From NCBI GenBank assembly GCA_001643675.2, contig LSRY02000041.1, positions 748,501-812,500 of the forward strand: a stretch of 64,000 nucleotides of DNA, written 5' to 3'. Of the stretch, positions 1 to 10,953 are shown piece after piece. Under the pieces are notes generated by a model that did not search any database, was not told where the DNA came from, and was given only the letters and a program-made list of their open reading frames with translations. The stretch is from Monocercomonoides exilis. Its lineage: Eukaryota > Preaxostyla > Oxymonadida > Polymastigidae. Position numbers and translations under genes: made by a program. How positions within the stretch are numbered: the first letter of the stretch is position 1; the number at the start of each line of letters is the position of its first letter.

Positions 1-46
1 AGAACGATCACTATTTGCAGATGATGATGATCGGCTGAGAAGTATT

Positions 47-660
47 GTGCGAAATAGCGATAAATGTGTTTTTGTCAGTTGGAAACACGAGGAGAAGCGT
101 TGTGGAGAGCGGGAAATTGATATTTTAGCGAATACAGCAGCTTGGTGGAGATGGCAGGTGCGTGAAAATTGTGGTAGATGGAAGAGGCGCAAGACTGGAG
201 ATGGAGAACTGCCCAATGGCCAGCTGAAGCGTCAGAGGCAGCGAGGCCAGAGGAGGCGGCGTTGCAGCCGAGCTGGCAGCCGGGGCAGCCCTGCTGATAA
301 ATGGATCGACCTTCGAGGACTGTGCTGCTGCGGCTGGTGGAGGCCCGGCACAGACCCATGGCCTGGTGGGGTGTTCTTGGTGAAGGCAGATTCCGCCAGG
401 CAGTTTGCACTCGAGCAGGTGGTGTTGCCAGATGTAATGCGTGGAAGAGCAGAAAGGTGTTTGTGTTGGCTACCATGCTTTCGGAAGTGGAAGACGCAAT
501 CCATTTCAACTGTCCATGACCAGCACTGACATGAGCGCCCTTGACGAGCTCAATGTATTCGAACTTGTTACCGTTAGCTCCAAGCACCTGATCCCGCTTG
601 CATTGTATTTATGGACTAACATCATCACCCAAATGTTTATCAAAAAAGGATTTGATTTTT
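47..660 (+). pseudogene. GC-rich relic of a Pmp-like beta-helix surface protein
   Basis: No intact reading frame, but three plus-strand frames in turn carry hallmarks of the Pmp-like (polymorphic outer membrane protein-like, right-handed beta-helix) modules seen intact at 32.2-39.9 kb. Near 75-115 a CVFVS...RCGERE string matches the module start IFVSS...CGEF. Near 245-350 another frame reads RGGGV, then INGSTFEDC and AAAAGGG, the typical GGG and N-S-x-F-x-x-C repeats. Near 440-480 a SRKVFVL string recalls the module end G-x-D-x-F-V. Frameshifts and stops separate the pieces, so it is a pseudogene fragment whose left end may lie outside the window. Positions 150-500 are clearly richer in G+C than the DNA around them. 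Homology is inferred from motifs only. Confidence 0.5.
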
Positions 661-759
661 GACTTTGGTGCATGAACGCACTCCGCTGCTCCCTGTAAGT
701 CAATCATTCATTCCATTTTGCCTGAAGTCATGGCTGGGAATGTTGGACTATTTCTTCTC

Positions 760-1540
760 TCTCTCAGTCACGGAGGAGGCGTGCTGTTTGTTGTCGGAAC
801 CCTCATTGAAAGCATCTTTTCAATCCCTCTCCATCCTCAACTTCCGTTTCACCTTCAATAACTTATTCATTTGTAAGGATGTCTTTCTCCTGTTCTCCTG
901 CAGCCCTGTTCAAATCAACGAGTTCCTTTTTTCACTCGAGTTCTCCGAGCCCTCTCTCGCCTCAAACACCTTTTCCTTCAGCCCCAGCTTCTCCCGCGCT
1001 GGATTCAGACTCTTCATTGATTTCTTCGCATTTATAAATTTCTTCCATTTCTCTTAGATATTATTCGACCAGGACGCTGGCTCCTTTGCCTGTCATTGCT
1101 GTTCCCCACTTTCCCCTTGCTCCTCCCTTTTCACAGCTATTCTCCACATTTGCCGCATCACCGGTTACATCCTCTGAATCTCCTCCTCCTTCTTCTTTGG
1201 ATTCTCGATTCCCTTTCCGTTATCCAAGTCTATTGAACCTCCTGAAGTGTTGTCCCTGTACGCTTCACTACCAATATCCTCATGTGTTGATCAGCCTGAG
1301 ATTGTTGTGTTTCTCAATAGCTGTCACTTTAACTTTCCGTTTAACTTTCTCCAAAATTCTTCCTCATCTTTCTATCTCTTTTTTCACTCATACACTTCGT
1401 CGATTATTCTTATCCATTTTTCGTGGTTATTCAAATTCTCTGGCTTATATCCCTCTATTTCAGCTCAAAATAGTTCTTTTCCTTTTTTTCTTCTTTTCCT
1501 CTCCATTCTTCAATGATTTCGCTTGCTTTGCAAATGGTTC
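760..1540 (-). pseudogene. Decayed acidic coding sequence, unknown family
   Basis: Read on the minus strand from about 1480 down to 915, a single frame gives protein-like sequence (EIEGYKPENLNNHEKW, later GGSIDLDNGKGIENPKKK, later KWKKFINAKKSMKSLNP) broken by about seven stop codons but by no frameshift. A second frame continues the acidic composition to about 760. The other strand is C+T rich and gives only low-complexity Ser/Phe translations. This pattern suggests an old gene killed by point mutations. The product is not recognised. A chance purine-rich frame is the alternative. Confidence 0.3.
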
Positions 1541-2727
1541 ATGAAATACTCCAAAATTTTGTTCTTTTATACCCCCTTTTTTCTCAAGCTAAATGCAAAT
1601 GCAATGCATTCCTTCAGATTCAAAACCTTTCGTTTTGGCTTGCTGAGAATGAACTGAAAAGACAAAACGAAAAAATTCACAGCTTTGATGCAAATAGTTG
1701 ATATGTTCAATGGAAAAGTCTTCCTTTGCCTTTTCTCTTTCATTCTCCTATAATTCTATTTTCATAAACATTCAAAACGAAGAAGAAGAAGAAGAAATTC
1801 TGTTTAACATTCTTATGCTTTTTTTGATGGTGATGACAGAAGAACAAGAAGAACGAAGAAATATCAGATGTGGAGTGTTTCTTGCTTGTTGATGGTTTGT
1901 TGTGAAGAATTTGAAACAAAATGTGTTTTTGGAAAAAAGTGTGAAGAAGGTGAAAAATGATGATTTTGATCGAAAGAGATGAGCTTCGAGAGAGATGAAC
2001 ATTGAACGAGAAATCAGAAGCAGAATTGACAGATGGATGAAATGTTGAAGAATAAATCAGTGAGTGGGAAAGTTGATTGAATAAATAATGAAGAAGGAAG
2101 AAGAAGATTTTGAAGAAACAAATGCCATTTGATATTCAATGTCTGCCTTCTGCTTCAAATGTCCAACAAATTGAATTGCGAATAAAATAGTTGTTCTGTC
2201 AGAATATGATAATAATTCTCCAAAAAAATACTCATATAAAAGAAAGTGCCAAATCCATTTCTGTGAAAGTAACTGTCTCTCGTTTCGGTTGGACTGATTT
2301 TCTTGTCTTCTCCATTAAGAATTTTTTATCTTTTGCCATCTTCTCCTTGTTTCATTCATCTGTGTTGATTTGAAGGTCAGAAATGTTTTCCAAAAAAGAA
2401 TCTCCAAAATCGATGTCTAATCGAGCGTTGCTCAATAAAAAATGAATTTTGATTGTTCCTAATAAATTAGAGCTTATCCTTTTAATTGAAGAAGTCAAAA
2501 AAAAAAAAGGTGAAAAAATAACTTGAAGAGAATGCTGGTGGTGAAGCACGAGAAAAAGAAAGAAAGGCAAAGGAAAAGGAAAAGAGGAAGAGAAAGAAGA
2601 AGAGAAGGAGAAAGAGAAAAGAAACAGAGAAAAAAACAGAAAGAAACGCAAACATTTTGATGGAAGAAAAAGAAGAAAATTAAAAAATTTCGGTAGTATT
2701 TGAAATGAGTAGACAGAAGATGAATAA
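1541..2727. other. No gene seen; purine-rich low complexity
   Basis: AT-rich sequence with GAA/GAAA-rich runs, densest at 2560-2680. Several short frames are open only because of the biased composition. No RNA gene or conserved motif was seen. Confidence 0.4.
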
Positions 2728-2927
2728 TTGGATGAAGTTGTATCAATCCAAGGAGAAGGAGAAGCAGAAGCAGAAGCAGAAGGAGAAGGAGAAAATGTTT
2801 ATGGTGAGGATAAAGTTAACAAGATGATGTTAATGATTTCATTTCAGATAATGGAGGAGAGGAAAATGAACCTTTTCGATTAAAAGAGCTCTTCAAGAAA
2901 AAAGAACGATTCTTTTGTTCCATCTGA
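2728..2927 (+). pseudogene. Small spliced coding remnant, Glu/Gly/Ala-rich
   Basis: An open frame from 2728 (just after an in-frame TAA) reads DEVVSIQGEGEAEAEAEGEG and then ENVY, up to a GTGAGG donor at 2804. A 44-nt intron ends with ATTTCAG at 2847, and splicing continues the frame as DNGGEENEPF, RLKELFKKKERFF to a TGA at 2927. The intron size and borders match the verified introns elsewhere in the window. There is no start codon, so this is probably the 3' end of a decayed gene. Function unknown. Confidence 0.3.
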
Positions 2928-4187
2928 GCAGCTGAGCTGTCAGTGTCCCATCTCAAATCATACAATGAGCAAATGCACAGCTTCAACACTCTCTTGAGAA
3001 AAACATTTCATCAAGATGCAGTGAAGAAATCAAATGCAAATTAATATTCCAAATTGAGTCGGAATTGACCCAGAAAGATGAGGAATTGACGCGATGTTTG
3101 ACAAGCCGTATTTATTTCTTTCCAATGGCTGAATTTTTAGCTGATATCTTTGAAGATCAATGGAGAGCATTCTGGCATGCCCATGGATGACTGTAACAAC
3201 TCAAAAGAATTTCATGAGCACCATTCAAAATGGTTGTTGTTCTCTTCATTCCTATGAAACAGAAATTCGATAATAGGAAACCTTTCTTTCCTTCAATTCC
3301 CACTTCCTCTTTCATTTGCTGTGGAATAACATTTCCGATGTGTTTATTGAGTGCATCTCGCTGCAAAGCTGTCTTCCTCCTTCTTCTCCAAATCTCATTT
3401 CAACTGAAATGAAAACGGCCTTGAACGAACAAATCTGATAACAATATCCAATCAAATGAATAAATTTCCTTTTGATGTTTCACTCTCAACGAACAGAAGA
3501 ACCTCCATCTTTTCTATTGGTGATGGACTTCATTCCTTTTCTTCATGGCACAAGATTATTTTGCAACTGAAGCATTGGAGCCTTGATTTTCTTCCTCTCT
3601 TCGAGCATGTTCTCCATATTCAAGAACTTTTCTTTTCTTTTCTTTTGTTCATTTAATAAGAGATGACTTTCAGAATTTCATTTCCTTTCTTCTTTCATAA
3701 CCCTATGATCAATTAATAGATGAGCTCAAAATGCAACAATCCACAAAATATATCAAACCTTCAACAATAACATATTCTTGTTTTCAATCTCATTCTTTTT
3801 CATAAAAAATTATGAAATATCATTCATACACAAATTTCGTTTGTCAGCTTCCCCTTTTCTCTGCTGTCAAGTATTTGCAATTTATTCCATTGACAAAAAG
3901 ATGTGATTCAAAGAGTTAATGATTTTTTTGGAAAACCATCCTTCTTCAAATAAACTGTTGGTTTGATCAAAAAGAAACAAAAGATTTTCATTTTTGGACT
4001 CATACATCCAATCCTTGCGGCTTCTTCGAATTTTCTTTTACACTTCTTTTTGTTAAACAAAAATTTAACAGTTTGTGTTGCGATCATTTTTGAACTGCAA
4101 GATAATCAACAATATGTGCATTTATCTTTTATTTTGTTATTTGCCCAGCTTTGCCCCTCATTCCGAATTTTATTTGCAACAAGCAGA
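2928..4187. other. Intergenic, possible coding debris
   Basis: No intact gene. A plus-strand frame at about 3160-3440 looks protein-like (ILACPWMTVTTQKNF, later FHLLWNNISDVFIECISLQ) but holds two adjacent stops and has no recognisable domain. The stretch near 3955-4000 resembles the DNA upstream of the paralogue at 27.1-27.2 kb (TTGGTTTGATCAAA followed by AGAAACAAA), so the family duplication carried 5' flanking sequence with it. Confidence 0.35.
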
Positions 4188-5641
4188 ATGAGTTTACCAA
4201 ATGATATATCTGAAGATAGAATACAAATGATTATCAAAAGCGAGCAGTTTTCAAGTTTGCCATTTTATTTGGATTGAGCAATTCTGAACAAAATTTTTGA
4301 TTTTTTGAATACCCTTTGCAGAATTGCTCCATGAGCTTGAGTGTTGCGGAGAAGATGAGAAAAAGCAGAAAATGGAGGAAATGAAAAGAGTGATGGAAGA
4401 ATTGGATTATGGAGAATTCAAATCAGTTTTCACAAAGGAACTGTTCGATAAAATTCACCAAATGATTGAAAAAAAGAAATTATCGATGGAAAATGCATTG
4501 AAGTTATTGAAACAAATGGGATATTGCAAAGCATTGAAGTACTTTAGCTCCAGAAGTTTTGGAGAATCTTCGTTGGGCAAAAGATTTGAGAAAATGATGA
4601 TTGATGAAAATGAGAAAAAAGAAGAAAAGGATGTAAATCATCTCATTGACCTTTGCGAGTGCTATCTTTTGCTTGAAGGCCTATTTTCTTCAAAATATCA
4701 TTCAATTTATATGCCTTTCCTTCTGAAAGTTGCATCGAAGAAAGAGGAAAGCAAGGAAGTTCAAAAAGAAGTGGAAATGGCTTTGCTGGCTTTGGTCAAT
4801 ACTTTCCGTCACGTTTGAAATTTTCTATTTTCTTTTAATTTTTTTTTTTATTTTTTTTTTATTTTTTTATCAGTCAATCAAAAAGGAACTGTATTTGAGT
4901 GAAATTGTAGAAATTATAAAGCGTCATCAAGAATTCAACAATCTGACACGACTTGCTTGTAGCTCTGCTTGGGTATTTTTAATAAACCGAGTTTACAGTG
5001 ACAAAAGTTTGGAAAAAGTGATTGTGGATGAGCTGCATTTTGCGAGAGATGCGACTAGAGAATTGGAACATCTGTCAAAGTGTGTGGATTGGAAGAGAGA
5101 GAAAGAAGAGAGAAAAGGAAAAGAAACGAAAGAAGAGTTAATTATTTTTGGATGGATATGTACAATTACTTGTTACTTATCATGGTGCAAATTGAGAAAT
5201 GAAGAACTTACAGGGCTTATAGTCGGCATTGCGGATATATTGTTTGCAGCGAAAGATAATTACCAAAAAATTAGCAATGTGTGCATTGATTTATTTAAAG
5301 TTGCATTGAGAAAAGAAGCTGTGAAAGCGGAAGGCTTGTTGAGTTGCGGTGTTGTTGATGCTGTTTTAGAGGGAATTCAGCAGCCAACGTTGAATGATTA
5401 CTTTGCGTTTGATGGCTTGAGAATTTTGAAAAAAATTTCAAAAAGTTTGAAAGGAAAGAAGAGAGATGAAATAGAAGAGGTGAAAGGAAAGGAAGCGAAA
5501 AAGAAGGTTTTTAAAAAGCTGGAAGAAGAAGGATACGAAGATACCATCACAAGTTTTCATAAAATATTTGGTTTTCTTAACATACGTTTTTGGCAAACTG
5601 ATTTATCGCTAAATATAAGTGATTATTTAGTGAATGTTTAG
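4188..5641 (+). CDS. Helical repeat-like protein, three-copy family member A (intact)
   Basis: Three exons: 4188-4254, 4322-4812 and 4874-5641, with introns of 67 and 61 nt (GTTTGC...TTTGCAG and GTTTGA...TTATCAG). Splicing gives 441 aa and a TAG stop. The first ATG (MSLPNDISEDR) is the start; the same exon arrangement occurs in the copy at 27.4 kb, whose second exon is also exactly 491 nt. The protein is rich in Lys, Glu and Leu, looks wholly alpha-helical and has no signal peptide, membrane segment or named domain that I recognise. Family landmarks are FKSVFTKELFDKI and GYCKALK in exon 2, LSKCVDWKREKE in exon 3, and an ISDYLVNV C terminus. An ARM/HEAT-like fold is a guess. It is the only copy of the family in the window without stops or frameshifts. 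Confidence 0.75.
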
Positions 5642-6733
5642 CCAAAAAAAATTTTTTTTCATTTAGTTTTGTCACTCAAAAAGTATATCCTTTTCTTTTT
5701 TATCCATTTCTCAAAAAGGTAAAAAAATCGATTTTGGAAGTGTATTTTGCAATAAATGTGCTTTTTTTTTTTTTTTTGATTTATTGATTTGTTGTGGTAT
5801 TTTGAAGCATTCGTATTTTATCAAACTTTATTTATGAAAAGCATTTCTTTTTTTTGAGAAATTTTATCATTTATTTTGTTCAGTTTTATTTTGTTTTATT
5901 TTGTTTGTTTTTATAATTTTTTACGCAATTTTAAAGAGCTGAAGAAATGAGTCTTATTGATGCTTTGGATGCTTTGTTTTTCTGTGTTTATTCAGCCATT
6001 ATGGCTGTGCTCTTGCAGCTGATTTTCATCCGTCACAAGTTAATTCTTGTGAAGGAATAAAAAAGGAAAAGGAAAAGACTTCAAACGCTTAAAAAGTTGC
6101 AAAAGCAGCAAACAACACTTAAACTTTCTCAAAGAAATGATAACAAATTGGAAAAGGAAAAGGAAAAAGAAAAAGAAAACGATGAATGAAAAAGAAGTGC
6201 TTTGAAATTGTGTCTAAATGAACACATTCAAAGAGAAACATTTCAATAAAACAAATTTGAATTAAAAATAAAAATCATTAAATAATTTCATGAAACAAAC
6301 GAAAATGAACAAATTAGACCAACAGAATATCATCAACAAAATTTATCAAAAATGCTTAAATTTATCTTTAAAAATATAAATGAAAATAAAAATAAAAAAA
6401 TAACAAAATAACAAAATAACAAAAAAGAAAAAGAAATCTAATAAAAATGCATCATGACCTCGTTTGATGTCATTCAGCAGAATTAAACAAAAATTTCATG
6501 CTTAGCATTTAACTTCAAAAAATAAATTGTACAATATTCTTTTTTTAAAAAAAAAAAGAAGAAAGAAAAAAAAAAAAGAAAAACAAAGAAAAACAGAAAC
6601 AAAAATTGCCTGATAATCAATATTTTATCACAAATACACTGGCTTCAATTCCCAAAAGCACTCCAATTATTTGATTGGCATTACAAAACTTATTTCCTTC
6701 TTTCTTCTTCTTCTTCTATTTTTTTTTCCCTCA
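5642..6733. other. AT-rich intergenic region
   Basis: Very AT-rich spacer between the convergent genes ending at 5641 and 6734, with T-tracts at 5763-5778 and an A-rich stretch at 6360-6600. The only gene candidate is the small ORF at 5947. Both flanking 3' ends presumably lie here, but no processing signal could be assigned. Confidence 0.5.
5947..6060 (+). CDS. Candidate 37-aa membrane microprotein with in-frame readthrough extension
   Basis: ATG at 5947 opens a 37-codon frame, starting MSLIDALDALFFCVYSAIMA and ending LILVKE, that contains one clear hydrophobic helix (about residues 8-28) followed by basic residues. It is a compositional island in very AT-rich DNA. After the TAA at 6058-6060 the same frame stays open for 42 more codons to a TGA at 6187-6189, reading KRKRKRLQTLKKLQKQQ and ending in Lys/Glu repeats: what a cytoplasmic coiled tail of a membrane protein would look like. 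It may be a real microprotein, a gene newly truncated by a nonsense mutation, or a chance ORF. No homologue recognised. Confidence 0.3.
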   Translation: MSLIDALDALFFCVYSAIMAVLLQLIFIRHKLILVKE

Positions 6734-9315
6734 TCACTTCAGCAAATCATCATCAGCACCTCCCGAATACAAATCCATCGGAGGCGCTGTCGGGCATATT
6801 TCCCTGTCTCTTCCTCGACTGCGGCTCTGGCCGTTCTGCTGATTGTACTGCAAAGGCAGCTCATTTGGCGGCTGGCGGTACTCTGCCTGCACGCCAGCTG
6901 TCGGAAGTGACGCTGACGTGCGCGATGAATACGACGAATACGACGGAGCAGCTCGCATAGCATACGATTTTGTGGCAAATGCACCATCACCACAATTATC
7001 ATCATCACCATCATCACAATCATAGGGCGCTTCTTTGCCTTCAGACATATCCTGTGGAAGCACATAGCAAGGCTGAGGTGCTTCTGCTGGATAAGAATTG
7101 GGAAGCCTGTTTGACACATGGGACGGTTGGGGACGTGTAACATTGGAGGAATATGGAGGAGGACGAGAAGAAGAGGGAAGGGAAGAAGAAGAAGAAGATG
7201 ATGATGATGAGGAGGAGGGGGAGGGGGAGGGGGAGGAGGAAGAAGAAAAAATAAAAATGTGTGAAGATGATGATGGAGATTGTGATTGTGATACTTGCTT
7301 TGATATTTTCTTTTTCTTAGGTTTAGGTTTAGGTTTAGGCTGCGACTGTTGTTGTGGTCTTTTTGGAGTTGATGTGCTTTCTGAGCTTTTTATCACTGAA
7401 ACAGTTGTGGTACGTGAAAAGAACGCAGACATAGCAATTGTTGATGGAGGGGGAGAAGATCTGGAAGAAGAGGATCTTGAAGAAGAAGATCTTGAAGAAG
7501 AAGAGGAAGATGAAGAAGAAGAAGATGATGATGATGATGAAAAAGAATAATCATATGATTCGTCATGTGACGAATCACTTCTTTCTATCCGTCTGATCAT
7601 CATCTTCCTTCTCACCACGATCACAATAACCACCACCACTGCAGCAACAGCGCAGCAAGCTCCAAACGTTGCTCCTAAAGCAACACCGAATGTGTTCTTC
7701 TTTTTGTTTGACGGCTCGTCTTCTTCGTAATCTATCATTAGTGTCTTGTCAAATTTAATCCAATCTTTTGCATATTCCTTTTCTTCCATCAAATACACGG
7801 AACACTTATTCGTCCCCGTGCGGCAATTGTCAAATATCGTTTTATTGAATTCTTTGCCATATATGCCCACATCATTCCCTTCGTAGTTCGCTTTGTTCCC
7901 GCTGAACAGGCACCGCGAAAATTGCGTAAACATCGCAATCCTGCTATCCCCTTTCAAAGTGAGCCCTCCCCCTGCCCACGCATCACAGCGATCAAACATC
8001 ACGTCACACACAGATAGAGGCATCTGGCCATAAAACAGCACCATCCCTCCGCCTTCGTGCACGTCGCCCTTGCTGAAGTTCGAAGAGCATATCATCACTT
8101 TTTCGCAGCACACCTCCGCATACACCTTGTACAGGCAGAGCGAGCCGAAATGCGCCTTGCATGAAATAAAATCCGAATGCCTGATCTCCGCGCTGCCCAC
8201 TTTCCCTGTCAGCAGCACGGCTCCTCCGTCCACATTCGCCTTGCAGCCGCTGAATTCGCAGTGCTGGATGAGCACTGACTTCACCATTATCAAGTAGACG
8301 GCTCCTCCAGAGCCACTCGGGGCTGTGCAGTTCGTGAAGGTGCACTCGTCAAGAGTGACCTCTGAGTGATTTCCACTGAGAAGCAGCGCACCGCCGTTGC
8401 AACAAAAAGATTCGTTGCGGGGGTCAGCTTGACACTTCGTAAACGTATCAAATTGAAAATAAACGTATTCATTTGTGCTATATCTCTGTGAGGTGTATTC
8501 GGCGTTGGTTCCTGAAGCAGTATTAGAGCTGCTAAAGCGTTGAATGCAACTGTAGCTATTATTCAACGAAACATATCTGGAGAATCCTTCAAAAAAAGAG
8601 AAAAATTGTTTCGGTGAAGTAATGCTCCTAACATTTTCAATAATATTAGTCTCTAACAAAATTGAAGCAGATGCATATGCATTCAAATTGATTAATGCTT
8701 CGTTTTCAATATTGTCAGTGATGTTGCTAAACAAGCAGTTCACTATTTGTGTTTGACAATTAAAGCCAAAATGAAATCGGAAAAAGATATGGTTTTTAAA
8801 GTGGCAATCCAATATGTTTGCAGAAGCTAACTCGTGTGATGAACTTATTAAATTATTTAAGAATATTCTATTTTTGTCGTCTGCTTTGAGAGAACTATTA
8901 ACACAGTTGAATTGCCCCTCAATTATAAATGCCGGATTTTGTTGAAAGTGATGAAGCATTAGAATTGAATTCCTCACAATTGATTTCGAATTTTGATCAA
9001 TAATTTCAAGTGGTGCATTCATCCCTTTTGAGAAAATCAAACAATTTTTTTCCACTGATGAATTTTTCGCTGTTGCTTTGTATGTAAGTTCAGAAAAGGG
9101 AGCATCACTTTAAGATTTAAAAATATGTATGAAAGTGTATATGAATAGGAAAATAACATGTATACATACTTTTTTCTATCTTTAATGTCAAAATATGTTG
9201 TTGAACGCTTCACGCTCAAATCAAATAATTCCACGTCCAATAATAAAAAATTGCAACCAGAAGCAACTAAATGAAACAGAATAACTAAAATGTTGATTGT
9301 GCTTATTTTATACAT
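6734..9315 (-). CDS. Pmp-like beta-helix type I membrane protein with Ser/Pro-rich tail
   Basis: Two exons on the minus strand: 9315-9170 and 9107-6734, separated by a 62-nt intron (GTATGT...TAAAG). The joined frame is 839 aa. Exon 1 provides the ATG and a signal peptide (MYKISTINILVILFHLVASG); the downstream frame has no ATG of its own at its head, which supports the splice. Residues about 20-500 carry beta-helix repeats such as CNGGALLLSGN, LDECTFTNCTAPSGSGGAV and KANVDGGAVLL. One transmembrane segment lies at about 521-549 (VALGATFGACCAVAAVVVVI), then a basic stop-transfer and a roughly 290-residue tail with long serine runs, a KPKPKPKKKK patch and an RPPPYS motif that could bind WW domains. 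Expected topology: beta-helix outside, tail in the cytoplasm. Surface adhesin or receptor is the usual inference for such proteins; nothing here shows the ligand. Confidence 0.8.
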
Positions 9316-9894
9316 TTAAATTAAATAAAATGAACAAGAAAAAAAGATAATGAAATCTGGAATAAATGTTGATCGGAAATGACCATTATTTAAATGTTAT
9401 GAAATTGAAAATGATACTGTTAATAATGCTTCCAAAACAATGTTCTGCCCAACATTTTTGAAACTTCTATGTAATAATAAAAATTTTACTTCACTTTTCT
9501 TTTTTGCAAAGTTATGTCAGTCTCATGATGAAAAGAAAACTGATAAAGTTTGGAACAAATTACACTTTTTATTTTCAAAAAAGCAAAAACTTTACCTTAT
9601 ATGAAAAACATTAATTTTAACAATCAAAACATTTCATTCTAAAATTAAAAAAATAATGTTGAATACCAATAATTTAAAAGTCCTTCGATCAGCAATACGC
9701 TATAAAAAAATATAGCATGTATTCAGAGAATTTTACTCTTGTAACATTTTTAATTTTAAAAAACCATTTTACATGATTGGCATATAAAAATGATTCACTT
9801 ATAAATTAGCTTTAATTATTGAACTTAATGAATGGATAAAAAATTTCTTTGTTAAAGTTAGAAAACAAAAACTATAAATGCTCAATGAAATAAT
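9316..9894. other. Intergenic, AT-rich
   Basis: Spacer between two minus-strand genes: the 3' side of GAPDH and the 5' side of the Pmp-like gene. No ORF, RNA gene or repeat stands out. Confidence 0.5.
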
Positions 9895-10953
9895 TTAGCA
9901 CTTATCCTTGCAGCAGCAGCAGCAAGTTGATTGGCCCATAACCTTTGCAATAAGATCAACAACACGATTTGAATATCCCCATTCATTGTCGTACCATGAC
10001 ACGATTTTAACCAAATCGTCTTTGACCATGGTGCACTGTGCATCGAAGATGGATGAATGGCGGTTCTGAATGATGTCAGATGAAACAATTGGTTCATCGC
10101 AGTATTCAATAATTCCTTTCTGAGCACCTTGTGATGCAGCTTTTATTGCTGCATTAACGGTTTCTTTTGTTGCTGGTTTTTCAGTAACGAATGTGAGATC
10201 GCAGCATGATCCAGTTGGAACTGGAACACGGAGTGCGTAGCCATCAAGTTTTCCCTTCAAAACTGGAATAACTTCACCAACGGCTTTGGCTGCTCCAGTT
10301 GTTGTTGGGATAATATTGCAAGCAGCATGGCGAGCACGACGTAAATCGTCGTGAATTTGATCGCAGATTCTCTGATCGTTTGTGTATGCGTGAACTGTGA
10401 CCATCAGACCACGAACAATACCGAATGTGTCGTTCAACACTTTAGCAATTGGAGCCAAGCAGTTTGTTGTGCATGATGCATTTGACACGCACAAATGTTC
10501 TGGTTTCAAGTGTTCATCATTGACACCGCAAACGATTGTTGCATCACATTGATCCTTTGTTGGGACTGTGATGATAACTTTCTTTGCTCCTGCTTTGATA
10601 TGACCGTCATATCCGTCCTTCTTTCCATTTGCACGGGCCCTGTAGATTCCAGTTGATTCAATCACAACATCAATTCCAAGAAGATCCCAAGGAAGTCCAG
10701 ACGGATCAGTCTTCTCACCAAGAACATAAATGAGATCATCTCCAACCATGATGTTTCCATCGCTTCCGCGATAAGAAACTGGCTCGTCCAATTTTCTGTA
10801 AACAGTATCCCATTTCAACAAATGAGCCAAAGATTTTCCAGCTGCAAGATCGTGGATAGCAACAATCTTGAACAAATCTTTTCTTTGACGAAGGATACGG
10901 AACACAATTCTCCCAATTCTTCCAAAACCGTTAATAGCAACACGAATAACCAT
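9895..10953 (-). CDS. GAPDH: Glyceraldehyde-3-phosphate dehydrogenase with cysteine-rich C-terminal tail
   Basis: Single-exon 352-aa enzyme converting glyceraldehyde-3-phosphate, phosphate and NAD+ to 1,3-bisphosphoglycerate in glycolysis. The NAD-binding motif NGFGRIGR lies at residues 8-15. The catalytic cysteine is Cys161 in SNASCTTNC, and the catalytic-site histidine is His188 in VTVHAYTND. The C-terminal hallmark SWYDNEWGYSNRVVDLI is complete. An RARANGKKDGYDGHIKAG stretch at about 105-122 enlarges the loop after ESTGIY. The enzyme body ends near residue 339 and is followed by a 13-residue tail, GQSTCCCCCKDKC, which GAPDH normally lacks. The ATG at 10953 is the natural start because MVIRVAINGFG is the family N terminus. 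The sequence after the TAA is not protein-like, so TAA is a true stop here. Confidence 0.97.
   Translation of the reverse strand: MVIRVAINGFGRIGRIVFRILRQRKDLFKIVAIHDLAAGKSLAHLLKWDTVYRKLDEPVSYRGSDGNIMVGDDLIYVLGEKTDPSGLPWDLLGIDVVIESTGIYRARANGKKDGYDGHIKAGAKKVIITVPTKDQCDATIVCGVNDEHLKPEHLCVSNASCTTNCLAPIAKVLNDTFGIVRGLMVTVHAYTNDQRICDQIHDDLRRARHAACNIIPTTTGAAKAVGEVIPVLKGKLDGYALRVPVPTGSCCDLTFVTEKPATKETVNAAIKAASQGAQKGIIEYCDEPIVSSDIIQNRHSSIFDAQCTMVKDDLVKIVSWYDNEWGYSNRVVDLIAKVMGQSTCCCCCKDKC

Noticed and set aside
1086-1544. 152-codon plus-strand ORF rich in Ser, Phe and Leu
   Set aside because: It is antisense to the acidic minus-strand relic, and its openness follows from C+T bias.
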